Source: Firmicutes bacterium UBA5201
GTDB lineage: Bacteria; Bacillota; Clostridia; Peptostreptococcales; Acidaminobacteraceae
Direction: 5' to 3'
NCBI GenBank assembly: GCA_002412775.1
Contig: DHVT01000022.1
Span: 5,450-69,449 of the forward strand
DNA length: 64,000 bases
Shown: positions 34,477 through 42,961 of the stretch, piece by piece
Numbering within the stretch: position 1 is the stretch's first letter
Layout of the letters: the number at the start of each line of letters is the position of its first letter
The notes under the pieces: model-generated
What the model was told of the DNA's origin: nothing
The model's input: the letters and a program-made list of their open reading frames with translations, nothing else
Databases searched by the model: none
Made by a program: the position numbers and the translations under genes

Positions 34477-34507
34477 CTAAATTGGGCGTAAAGTGTACAA
34501 TATGAGT

Positions 34508-35215
34508 TTAGATGGACATGATTTTCTTGAAGGCTTGAATATTGGAGCGACTAATTGGAATCAGTTCACTTGACCCTTCCATTTTCACAAGATAGGATCT
34601 CTCGACCGGTTCAATCATGGCAATCTGTTTCAGGTTGATGATGAAGCTCCTATGGCATCTGAAAAAATGAGGACTTTCAAGGATCTCTTCGAGTTTTCCA
34701 ATTGTGTTTTCATAGAGGAATTTTTGATTTTTTGTGAAGATCTCAACATGCTTGTCGTCCGCTCGACAATAGGTTATGTCATCGTATCTTATTGGCTTCA
34801 ATACATCTTTTTCATAGATGAGAAGGAAGTCTTTGACGATGCGTTGCGGTTTTTGTCTATTGTTGTTGTGCCTCACTTTTTCGAGAGCCTTGACCAGCCT
34901 TGCGTTGTTGATGGGTTTCAGCAAATAGTCTACAGCGTTGAGTTCGTATGAAAAAACGGCATACTCGGTGTATGCGGTCACGAAAATGACGTGGATCTTC
35001 TTTTCGGAAAGGATTTTTTTTGCGAACTTAAGCCCATTTGTACCTGGCATCTGTATATCCAGAAATACGATGTCTATATCGTGACTGATGATATAATCAT
35101 ATGCTTTTTCTGAATCCATGAAGGTGTTGCTTATATGGATATCATCACATAGTGACAGCTGAAAGACCAGTTCTTCAATAGCCAGATATTCGTCATCGAC
35201 AATTACGACATTCAT
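34508..35215 (-). CDS. LytTR-family response regulator
   Basis: A 235-residue regulator. The receiver domain has the acidic pair VDDE at 7-9 and phosphoacceptor Asp53 in FLDIQMPG; TAYTEYAVFSYELNAVDYLLKP is the conserved end. Residues about 135-235 form a LytTR DNA-binding domain (HFFRCHRSFIINLKQIAMIE). These regulators bind paired direct repeats near promoters. Its ATG overlaps the end of the LytS-like kinase gene. By position it likely controls cstA. Confidence 0.9.
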   Translation of the reverse strand: MNVVIVDDEYLAIEELVFQLSLCDDIHISNTFMDSEKAYDYIISHDIDIVFLDIQMPGTNGLKFAKKILSEKKIHVIFVTAYTEYAVFSYELNAVDYLLKPINNARLVKALEKVRHNNNRQKPQRIVKDFLLIYEKDVLKPIRYDDITYCRADDKHVEIFTKNQKFLYENTIGKLEEILESPHFFRCHRSFIINLKQIAMIEPVERSYLVKMEGSSELIPISRSNIQAFKKIMSI

Positions 35216-36894
35216 GCATTTTCTCCTCTAGGAATGATAAACGAAACCAAAGTTCCGATATCGGGTTTTGTCTCAAAGTTAAGTCCTTGGTTGTTCTTAT
35301 ATGTTGCAAGAAGTCTCTTGTGTGTCGTAAGGAGTCCAATGTGATTGGTGGTCTCATCCATTTTATAGATGCTTTCCACAATATCAGGGTCTATACCGAT
35401 CCCATCGTCTTCGATTGAAACTTCATAGCGTTCTTCAAAAGCAGTGATTTTTATTTTGACTTTCCCACTGCTTTTATGCTTGAAGATGCCATGCTTTATG
35501 GCATTCTCAATCAGTGGCTGAATGATGAGAGGGGGGACTTCAATGTCCAGTTCGTCAGGAACTTCAAAATCGATTTGAAGACGGTCGCCAAAGCGTGCCT
35601 TTTCCAGTTCAAGGTAAGCCATGACCTGGTCGAGTTCCTTTTCGAGCGTGATGATGCAATCGTTGTGTATGATATTGTTTCTAAAGTAATCAGAAAATTT
35701 GACCAACAATTCACGAGCTTGTTCAGGTTTGATTCTGATTAGCGCATGTATGGTGTTGAGGGCGTTGAATAGGAAATGGGGATTGATCTTTGCTTGCAAG
35801 ACGGACAGTTCAGCTTTGTTGAGCAGATGCTTTTGTTCGTCCAAATGGCTGAGTTCAAGTTGGGTGGAAAACAACATGGCGAGACCACTGGCAAGCTCTT
35901 CGTCAACAAGTGATATTTTTGTTCTGCCAAGCGAATAGAGCTTTATGGATCCGATAGCATCTCCATTCACAATCAAAGGGGCAATGACCACACTGAGGTT
36001 TTTCTTGTTTTTGATTTTTACTTCCATATTGAGCAGCGAGGAAATGACGACATGTTTTTCCATGGCTTGCCTAGTGATGTTGGAATGAATGGGATCTCCT
36101 GTTTTGAATCCTAGAGTTTCCATGCCTTCATAGGCGAGAACCTTATCACGGTCCGTTATGGCGACAGCATCCACTTTGGCGATATTACGGATGATTTTGA
36201 CGACATTTTGACTTGCCTCTACGGTCAGTCCTTTTCTAAGGTCTTTCATGGTCTCGCGTGCGATTCTGAGGGCTTGCTCAGATCGAAAAGCCCCTTGCAT
36301 ATCGCTATTTTTAAGCATGTTCTGATAAATGACAATCATGAGTGCGATTCCGATGGAGTTGGTCAGGATCATAGGAATTGAAATCGTTCTGACGAGAATC
36401 AAAGCATCCACAAATGGTTTTGCCACCAAAAGGATGACAATCATTTGAACTGTTTCAGTCAGTATTCCGGCAAGGAATCCGAACATGACCTTGTTTTTGC
36501 TTCTGAAAAAATACTGTGACAACAGTCCCGCAATCAGTCCTTCCAGTGCTGTGGAAATACCACAGGACAATGCGGTGAAACCGCCAATGTCAATCAAAAG
36601 TCTATGTCCCCCGGCAATCAATCCTGCTAGAACACCTACCACAGGACCACCGATCAGACCGCCGACGACCACACCAATCACACGATTGTTGACGATAGCA
36701 CCCATATAGGGGATCCCTGAGTAAGTGCCCAAAATGCCCATGAAACCAAAGACCATTGATACGATGAGCTGATCTCTCAGAGTAAATTTACGGTTGTGAA
36801 GGATTTTGTTGAACATTTTTGTGCTCGAAAAAATATAGATCACCAAGAAAACCAGTGACACTTTTGTGGTGAGTCCCCATAGCAAATCAGTCAT
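35212..36894 (-). CDS. LytS-family sensor histidine kinase
   Basis: A 560-residue kinase. The N-terminal part has five to six membrane helices of the 5TM-LYT type (GVVVGGLIGGPVVGVLAGLIAGGHR), then a GAF domain, then a His-kinase domain with phosphoacceptor in NPHFLFNALNTIHAL and an ATP-binding region with IENAIKHG and EDDGIGI. 5TM-LYT kinases detect pyruvate or cell-envelope changes. The start at 36894 (MTDLLWG) is chosen because AGGCGG lies upstream; the open frame beyond it runs through an AT-rich intergenic region and palindrome and is not likely coding. Confidence 0.88.
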   Translation of the reverse strand: MTDLLWGLTTKVSLVFLVIYIFSSTKMFNKILHNRKFTLRDQLIVSMVFGFMGILGTYSGIPYMGAIVNNRVIGVVVGGLIGGPVVGVLAGLIAGGHRLLIDIGGFTALSCGISTALEGLIAGLLSQYFFRSKNKVMFGFLAGILTETVQMIVILLVAKPFVDALILVRTISIPMILTNSIGIALMIVIYQNMLKNSDMQGAFRSEQALRIARETMKDLRKGLTVEASQNVVKIIRNIAKVDAVAITDRDKVLAYEGMETLGFKTGDPIHSNITRQAMEKHVVISSLLNMEVKIKNKKNLSVVIAPLIVNGDAIGSIKLYSLGRTKISLVDEELASGLAMLFSTQLELSHLDEQKHLLNKAELSVLQAKINPHFLFNALNTIHALIRIKPEQARELLVKFSDYFRNNIIHNDCIITLEKELDQVMAYLELEKARFGDRLQIDFEVPDELDIEVPPLIIQPLIENAIKHGIFKHKSSGKVKIKITAFEERYEVSIEDDGIGIDPDIVESIYKMDETTNHIGLLTTHKRLLATYKNNQGLNFETKPDIGTLVSFIIPRGENA

Positions 36895-37028
36895 GTGTCC
36901 GCCTACTTTCGAAAATATTAACAACATTGTAACACTTTGAGTGACAACTTTCCATTTAACAATAAAAAAGAGCGGATTATTTTGTGGGATTTTGATATTT
37001 CGCTTTACAGCAAGAACAAACAGGAGTA

Positions 37029-37070
37029 AAATATACTTCGTACCCGAAATTTCGGGCACGAAGTATATTT
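37029..37070. promoter_or_regulatory. 42-bp palindrome before the MarR gene (operator candidate)
   Basis: Twenty of 21 base pairs match in a palindrome centred at 37049/37050; the right arm ends at the GGAGG ribosome binding site of the MarR-family gene. MarR proteins usually repress their own operon through such sites. In RNA it would form a hairpin touching the ribosome binding site. The inner core is CCCGAAATTTCGGG and the outer arms are ATATACTTCG with its complement. Confidence 0.75.
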
Positions 37071-37084
37071 GGAGGAAACTGAAT

Positions 37085-37519
37085 ATGGAAAATATGGAAA
37101 AGACGTATGAGGTCATGAAAAAGCTTAAAAGCATAAAGGAATCCATGCATCAGATGATGCAACACCAATTGAAGGATATGACATTGACAGGACCGCAAGG
37201 CATGGTCATCGGATTGCTTATGAAGAATAAATCACTCAGAATGAGTGAACTTGCAGATAAGATGGGTCTTTCAGTGAGCACGGTCTCAGAAATCATAGAC
37301 CGTATGGAAAAGATGGAAGCTGTGAGAAGATTGAAATCCACCGAGGATGGAAGAGTGGTGCTGGTAACTTTGACTGATGATTTCAGGAAAGAATCCGCTG
37401 GGAAGTTCAAAGAAGTGGAATCCATTTGGCTTAAAAAAATTGAATCGGCTTCAGAAGATGAACTCCAGAAAATCATTGATGGACTGGAAGCACTCGATAG
37501 ATTGCTCAGTAAGGAGTAG
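37085..37519 (+). CDS. MarR-family transcriptional regulator
   Basis: A 144-residue winged-helix protein. The recognition helix region is LRMSELADKMGLSVSTVSEI and the wing is RRLKSTEDGRVVLVTLT. It lies four bases before the exporter genes, which it probably represses until a drug or toxin is bound. GGAGG ten bases upstream supports the ATG at 37085; the frame open upstream lies in the palindrome and is not coding. Confidence 0.92.
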   Translation: MENMEKTYEVMKKLKSIKESMHQMMQHQLKDMTLTGPQGMVIGLLMKNKSLRMSELADKMGLSVSTVSEIIDRMEKMEAVRRLKSTEDGRVVLVTLTDDFRKESAGKFKEVESIWLKKIESASEDELQKIIDGLEALDRLLSKE

Positions 37520-37522
37520 AAC

Positions 37523-39631
37523 ATGACAAAATTGATCAGATTTTTAAAACCTTTCACACTGCTGGTTCTCATGGCCATTGGACTTTTATATTTCCAGGCT
37601 ATGACAGATCTGGCATTGCCCGATTACATGTCTGGTATTGTCAACAACGGGATTCAACAAGGCGGTTATGAAACAGTGAATCTGGAAGTTGTGAAAACGG
37701 AGGACATGGAGAGGATGACCATGCTGCTCAGTGACGATGAGAGGAGCACTTTGCTGAACGTCTATGATCAGTTGGACCCTGCACGAGACACAGCCCTATA
37801 TGAGGATTTGACTCCCAAGTATACAAAACTCGATGGGCGGTCGGTTTACAAAATCAAGTCTTTGGATGAGGAGCAGCAACCAGTCATAGAAAGCATCACC
37901 ACAAAAATGCTGCTTGGGATCGCGAAAATGCAAGGCGCAACCATTGACTTCACAAAAATGAGCGAGCAAACGCAAAAACAAGTCGCACTCGGTATCGTCA
38001 AAACATACAATGAGCAAATTGGTGTGGATAGCGTCAAAGTACAAAGGAATTATATCATGACGACAGGTGGCATAATGCTTCTGATCGCACTGGCGGGTGC
38101 GGTGGCTTCCATAGCTGTGGGATTCATCGCTGCCAGAGTCGCCGCTGGAATGGGAAGAAATCTCAGAAAAGCGGTCTTCACGAAGGTGGCGAGTTTTTCA
38201 AGTTTTGAAATGGATCATTTCACTACAGCATCACTTATAACGAGAAGTACAAATGATATCACACAAATTCAAAATATGATGGTCATGATGATCAGAATGC
38301 TCTTTTATGCACCGATCATCGGCGTGGGCGGAGTTCTTAAAGCCCTTGAGAAAAGCACCTCAATGTCATGGATCATTGCTCTAGCCGTAATTGTTCTACT
38401 TGGAGTCATTGTTGTCGTATTTTCAATTGCGCTACCAAAATTCAAGGCCATTCAAAAAATGGTGGATGGATTGAATCGCGTCGTAAGGGAAAACTTATCT
38501 GGAATGATGGTCATTAGAGCATTCAACACTCAAGTGTTTGAAGAGCAACGATTTGACGAAGCCAATCAGAATTTGACCAAAACCAATTTGTTTGTGAATA
38601 GAATCATGGCTTTTCTGTTTCCAGTGATGATGCTCATCATGAATGGTGTCACGCTGATGATTGTCTGGGTCGGTGCCAAGCAGATTGAGGCTTCAGCCAT
38701 GCAAGTGGGAGATATGATGGCTTTTATGCAGTATGCGCTACAGATCATCATGGCATTCCTGATGCTTTCAATGATGTTCATCATGATTCCAAGGGCAACC
38801 GTTTCAGCGCAAAGAATCTCTGAGGTGCTGGATAAGGAAATCATGATTCATGACCCTGAGAAGCCTCAAGAGATCAACACGGCTGGAAAAGGTCGAGTGG
38901 AATTTGATAACGTTTCATTTAAATATCCCGGTGCAGAGGAGAGCATGCTGAAAAACATCAGTTTTGTAGCAGAACCTGGCAAGACTACGGCCATCATCGG
39001 TTCCACGGGATGCGGAAAATCCACTTTGGTCAATCTGATTCCTCGTTTCTACGATGCGACAGATGGAACAATATGGATTGACGGTGTGTCCATTCATCAA
39101 ATGAAGCAATCCGATTTGAGATCGATCATAGGGTATGTGCCCCAAAAGGCGATCCTTTTCAGTGGAACAATAGAAAGCAATCTCAAGTTCGGAGATCAAG
39201 AGGCAGATGAGTTGGTCATCGAAAAAGCGATTGATATCGCTCAGGCTGCTGAAATCATACAAGAGAAAAACGAGGGGATGTCGGCTCCGATTTCTCAAGG
39301 AGGCGCAAACGTTTCCGGTGGTCAGAAACAAAGATTGTCCATCGCACGGGCACTCGTCAAACAACCAAAAATCTATATTTTCGATGACAGTTTTTCAGCG
39401 CTTGATTTTAAAACGGATTCCGCATTAAGGTCAGCCATGAAAACCAAGATGAAAGAAGCAACGATATTGCTGGTTGCACAACGGGTCTCCACAATAAAGA
39501 ATGCGGATCAAATCCTTGTGCTTGACGAAGGCTTCATAGTGGGTCATGGCACACACTCTGAACTTATGGATTCCTGCTCGACGTATAGAGAAATTGCGAT
39601 GTCACAACTCAGCGAGGAGGAACTGTCATGA
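37523..39631 (+). CDS. Heterodimeric ABC exporter subunit with degenerate ATP site
   Basis: A 702-residue fused permease-ATPase. Between the first two helices is an insert of about 130 residues (about 40-170), outside the membrane. The ATPase has Walker A GSTGCGKS (493-500) and signature NVSGGQKQR, but the catalytic Glu is Asp622 (IFDDSFSALD) and the switch His is Gln653 (VAQRVSTI). These are marks of the degenerate half of heterodimeric exporters such as TM287/288 and BmrCD. It follows the MarR gene by four bases, and the next gene encodes the partner. Drug or peptide export is inferred. Confidence 0.92.
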   Translation: MTKLIRFLKPFTLLVLMAIGLLYFQAMTDLALPDYMSGIVNNGIQQGGYETVNLEVVKTEDMERMTMLLSDDERSTLLNVYDQLDPARDTALYEDLTPKYTKLDGRSVYKIKSLDEEQQPVIESITTKMLLGIAKMQGATIDFTKMSEQTQKQVALGIVKTYNEQIGVDSVKVQRNYIMTTGGIMLLIALAGAVASIAVGFIAARVAAGMGRNLRKAVFTKVASFSSFEMDHFTTASLITRSTNDITQIQNMMVMMIRMLFYAPIIGVGGVLKALEKSTSMSWIIALAVIVLLGVIVVVFSIALPKFKAIQKMVDGLNRVVRENLSGMMVIRAFNTQVFEEQRFDEANQNLTKTNLFVNRIMAFLFPVMMLIMNGVTLMIVWVGAKQIEASAMQVGDMMAFMQYALQIIMAFLMLSMMFIMIPRATVSAQRISEVLDKEIMIHDPEKPQEINTAGKGRVEFDNVSFKYPGAEESMLKNISFVAEPGKTTAIIGSTGCGKSTLVNLIPRFYDATDGTIWIDGVSIHQMKQSDLRSIIGYVPQKAILFSGTIESNLKFGDQEADELVIEKAIDIAQAAEIIQEKNEGMSAPISQGGANVSGGQKQRLSIARALVKQPKIYIFDDSFSALDFKTDSALRSAMKTKMKEATILLVAQRVSTIKNADQILVLDEGFIVGHGTHSELMDSCSTYREIAMSQLSEEELS

Positions 39632-41469
39632 GTGAAAAAAACAACAGACCTCAGCGTCAAGGCATGGGCGGACCCGGATCGATGATGATGGGAGGCGCAA
39701 AAGCAAAAGACTTCAAAGGTTCCATGAAACGGTTGGCATCATACCTCAGTGACTACAAATTCAAGATTGGTACAGTCATTATTTTTGCCATTGGCAGTGC
39801 CACCTTTGGAATATTCGGACCTAAACTCCTTGGTAGGGCAACCACCAAAATATTTGAGGGTGTTATGGGAAAGATGGTGGATTCCAGTATTGGAATTGAT
39901 TTTTCATATATCTCAGGAATTCTTTTGACACTAGTGGTCCTCTATGGGTTGAGTTCGCTCTTTTCCTATATTCAGGGCTATATCATGGCAGGTGTTTCCA
40001 TGCAGGTCAGTTACAACATGAGAAAACAGATTTCGAAAAAGATGAATAGGATGCCCTTCAAGTATTTTGACGATACCAATCATGGTGAGGTGCTTTCGAG
40101 AATCACCAATGATGTGGACACGGTCAGTCAGACACTGAACCAAAGCATGACCCAAATCATCACTTCGTTCACAACTGTCGTCGGCGTACTTGTCATGATG
40201 ATCACCATCAGTGGATGGATGACCCTTGTGGCACTCACGATCATACCGGTTTCGATGTTGCTTGTGATGATGATTGTCAAACAGTCCCAAAAGCACTTCA
40301 AAGAACAACAAAAGCAACTCGGGCATGTCAACGGGCATATTGAGGAAGTCTTCAGCGGCCATGTGATTGTAAAAGCTTTCAATGCGGAAGCAAAAAGCAT
40401 TGAGACCTTTGATGAATTCAACGACAATTTGTATGGTACCGCTTGGAAGGCACAGTTTTTGTCTTCACTCATGATGCCAATCATGACCATAGTTGGAAAT
40501 ATCGGTTATGTGGCGGTTTGTGTTCTTGGAGGAACCCTTGCCGCAAAAAATGCCATCGAAGTTGGAGATATTCAGGCTTTTATTCAGTATGTCAGAAACT
40601 TTACACAACCAATCGCTCAACTGGCAAACATTTCAAATGTATTGCAACAGACAGTGGCTTCAGCAGAGCGCGTCTTTGAATTTTTGGATGAGGAAGAGGA
40701 GCTTGTTGAAACCGATCAGCCTGTCAAGGCTATCGATGTGAAAGGTCATGTCCAGTTTGAGAATGTACATTTCGGTTATAAGGCGGATCAGACCATCATC
40801 AATGATTTTTCGGTTGAAATCAGACCGGGTCAACGTGTTGCGATAGTGGGGCCAACTGGTGCGGGAAAGACGACGATGGTCAAACTTTTAATGAGATTCT
40901 ATGATGTGGATTCCGGTCAGATCAAACTGGATGGACATGACATCAGGAAATTCACCAGAAGCGATTTGAGAGATCAATTCGGAATGGTGCTTCAGGACAC
41001 TTGGCTTTACAACGCTTCCATAATGGAGAATATCCGTTATGGCAGACTCGATGCATCGGATGATGAAGTGATCGAAGCGGCGAAAGCAGCTCATGTGGAC
41101 AGTTTTGTGCACACACTGCCCGGGGGTTACGATATGCTGTTGAACGAGGATGCATCCAATGTATCTCAAGGTCAGAAACAGTTGATCACCATAGCGAGAG
41201 CCATTTTGTCCAATCCCGTGCTCATGATTCTCGACGAGGCGACAAGTTCAGTGGATACAAGAACGGAAGTCCAAATACAAAATGCCATGCTCAATCTGAT
41301 GAAGAACAGAACCAGCTTCATCATAGCCCACAGATTATCGACGATTCGTGATGCTGATCAGATATTGGTCATGAATCATGGTGACATTGTTGAACAAGGA
41401 ACACACCTTGAGCTTCTTGACAATGACGGCTTTTATGCCGATCTTTACAACAGCCAGTTTGAAAAGTGA
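39628..41469 (+). CDS. Heterodimeric ABC exporter subunit with consensus ATP site
   Basis: A 613-residue permease-ATPase. Walker A is GPTGAGKTT, Walker B with catalytic Glu537 is MILDEATSSVDT, switch His568 is in IAHRLSTI. Its signature reads NVSQGQKQL instead of LSGGQ, which fits contact with the degenerate site of the partner. The N-terminus has a Met/Gly-rich start (RQGMGGPGSMMMGGAKAKD). The start overlaps the preceding stop by four bases. Together the two subunits form an exporter controlled by the MarR gene. Confidence 0.92.
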   Translation: MSEKNNRPQRQGMGGPGSMMMGGAKAKDFKGSMKRLASYLSDYKFKIGTVIIFAIGSATFGIFGPKLLGRATTKIFEGVMGKMVDSSIGIDFSYISGILLTLVVLYGLSSLFSYIQGYIMAGVSMQVSYNMRKQISKKMNRMPFKYFDDTNHGEVLSRITNDVDTVSQTLNQSMTQIITSFTTVVGVLVMMITISGWMTLVALTIIPVSMLLVMMIVKQSQKHFKEQQKQLGHVNGHIEEVFSGHVIVKAFNAEAKSIETFDEFNDNLYGTAWKAQFLSSLMMPIMTIVGNIGYVAVCVLGGTLAAKNAIEVGDIQAFIQYVRNFTQPIAQLANISNVLQQTVASAERVFEFLDEEEELVETDQPVKAIDVKGHVQFENVHFGYKADQTIINDFSVEIRPGQRVAIVGPTGAGKTTMVKLLMRFYDVDSGQIKLDGHDIRKFTRSDLRDQFGMVLQDTWLYNASIMENIRYGRLDASDDEVIEAAKAAHVDSFVHTLPGGYDMLLNEDASNVSQGQKQLITIARAILSNPVLMILDEATSSVDTRTEVQIQNAMLNLMKNRTSFIIAHRLSTIRDADQILVMNHGDIVEQGTHLELLDNDGFYADLYNSQFEK

Positions 41470-41473
41470 TCCC

Positions 41474-41508
41474 AAAATCCGGATGTGGTACAGCATTCGG
41501 ATTTTTTT
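41474..41508 (+). terminator. Rho-independent terminator
   Basis: AAAATCCGGATG and CATTCGGATTTT form a stem with one wobble pair and an eight-base loop; the T-run follows. It closes the marR-exporter operon. Confidence 0.82.
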
Positions 41509-41535
41509 GTGACCCCTTGTACAAAAGGGTACACT

Positions 41536-41564
41536 TTGGTTCGAAAATGATTTATCATTAGTAT
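41536..41564 (+). promoter_or_regulatory. Candidate promoter of the glycosylase-like gene
   Basis: TTGGTT (41536-41541), 17-base spacer, TAGTAT (41559-41564), 35 bases before the start codon. Confidence 0.42.
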
Positions 41565-41598
41565 AGAAATTTTCAGTTTTATTCGGAGAGAGGTAAAG

Positions 41599-42783
41599 AT
41601 GATCACACTGAGTAAATTAGAGGCCAGAAAGTTCATATTACTCAAACAAGGTTTGCTGGGACCATACAAATTTTCAGGAAAAAAAGGCATTATGGATTTT
41701 GTGGATCAGGTTGGATGCATTCAGTTTGACCCGATTGATATCTGTGGTAAGAATCCTGAATTGGTTCTGCAATCAAGAGTTGAAGGGTTCTCCAAAAGTA
41801 TGTTGTATGAGCTCTTGTACGATGAAAGGAAACTCCTCGATTATTTTGACAAAAATCTTTCGATTATCGATCTGAACGATTGGAAACACTTCGAACACAT
41901 TCGGGATTATTACCGGAACCACAGCAGAGGCCGTCATGAAGTGGATTCAATCGAGGATGAGATCAAGCAATTATTGAAGGAAAAGGGGCCAATGTGCTCA
42001 AAAGATTTCAAAATGGATCGAAAAATCGATTGGTACTGGAGCGAGACCAAACTGTCCAGAGCAGCGCTTGAAACGCTTTATTTCAGGGGGGATCTGATTG
42101 TCCACCATAAAATGGGTGCCATCAAATACTATGATCTTTCTGAAAACCATTTGCCAAAAGAAATTTTAGAAGCAGAAGATCCGCATGATTCCATGTTTGA
42201 CCACCAAAAATGGAGAGTACTCAGAAGGATCGCTTCGGTAGGTCTGCTGTGGAATAAGTCTTCAGACGCTTTCTTGTATATCGAGGGGTTTAATGCTAAA
42301 AACAGAAATGATGTATTCGATTCTTTATTTAATGAAGGAAAAATCATAAAAGTAGCCATAGAAGGGATAAAAGAGCCGTTGTTCGCGCTCAAGGGCGATG
42401 ACGATTTGCTCAACGCGGTCAAAAAGGAGGCTGGATGGCTGGAAAGGACGGAGTTCATCGCACCACTTGACAATCTCATGTGGGATCGCAATTTGATCCG
42501 AGCGATTTTTGATTTCGATTACAAATGGGAAATCTATACGCCTGAAGCACAGAGGAAATTCGGTTATTATGTCTTGCCGGTTCTTAATGGAACCCGATTT
42601 GTCGGGAGGATAGAAGTTGTGAATGACAGGAAGCGAAACGCTCTTGTCGTGAGAAAATTATGGTTTGAGGATGGCGTTGTTGTCACCTCGGAAATGAAGT
42701 CACAGATCATGGCATGCATAGATCGATTCTCAATATTCAACCTTTGTGACAAAGTCGAGTATGAATGGATTAACTTTGCTTAA
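41599..42783 (+). CDS. Winged-helix DNA glycosylase-like protein (AlkZ/YcaQ family)
   Basis: A 394-residue protein with tandem winged helices (HTH_42). The motif IQFDPI (Gln42, Asp44) matches the catalytic QxD of the YcaQ branch; the flanking DICGKNPELVLQSR also fits. YcaQ/AlkZ enzymes remove alkylated bases and unhook interstrand crosslinks. The C-terminal part LDNLMWDRNLI is the conserved end. Whether it repairs self-made or foreign DNA damage is not shown; the exporter genes lie upstream, but across a terminator. GAGAGAGG precedes the ATG. Confidence 0.82.
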   Translation: MITLSKLEARKFILLKQGLLGPYKFSGKKGIMDFVDQVGCIQFDPIDICGKNPELVLQSRVEGFSKSMLYELLYDERKLLDYFDKNLSIIDLNDWKHFEHIRDYYRNHSRGRHEVDSIEDEIKQLLKEKGPMCSKDFKMDRKIDWYWSETKLSRAALETLYFRGDLIVHHKMGAIKYYDLSENHLPKEILEAEDPHDSMFDHQKWRVLRRIASVGLLWNKSSDAFLYIEGFNAKNRNDVFDSLFNEGKIIKVAIEGIKEPLFALKGDDDLLNAVKKEAGWLERTEFIAPLDNLMWDRNLIRAIFDFDYKWEIYTPEAQRKFGYYVLPVLNGTRFVGRIEVVNDRKRNALVVRKLWFEDGVVVTSEMKSQIMACIDRFSIFNLCDKVEYEWINFA

Positions 42784-42798
42784 TAATTAACAAATAGG

Positions 42799-42827
42799 TT
42801 GCTTATATTAGAATAATTAATTATAAT
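42799..42827 (+). promoter_or_regulatory. Sigma-A-type promoter of the chemoreceptor leader
   Basis: TTGCTT (42799-42804), 17-base spacer, TATAAT (42822-42827). Transcription would start near 42834, giving a leader of about 128 nt before the chemoreceptor. Confidence 0.62.
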
Positions 42828-42879
42828 TGTATCAATAGTAAAAAACGGTTGGACGGATAGGGAAAAAATTGCCTGAAGT

Positions 42880-42928
42880 AAAACCAGTTCTTAAAAATAG
42901 CCACTATTTTTTTGAACTGGTTTTTTTT
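42880..42928 (+). terminator. Terminator hairpin in the chemoreceptor leader
   Basis: AAAACCAGTTC pairs with GAACTGGTTTT, an inner helix AAAAATAG/CTATTTTT lies within, and eight Ts follow. It lies downstream of the promoter at 42799 and 34 bases before the chemoreceptor start, so it may attenuate that gene or end a short RNA. Confidence 0.75.
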
Positions 42929-42961
42929 GTAAAAAAATTCAAATCAAAAGGAGCAACTCAT

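Noticed and set aside
36895..37146. N-terminal extension of the LytS-like kinase
   Set aside because: The open frame crosses the marR palindrome and intergenic DNA; MTDLLWG with AGGCGG upstream fits the family start.
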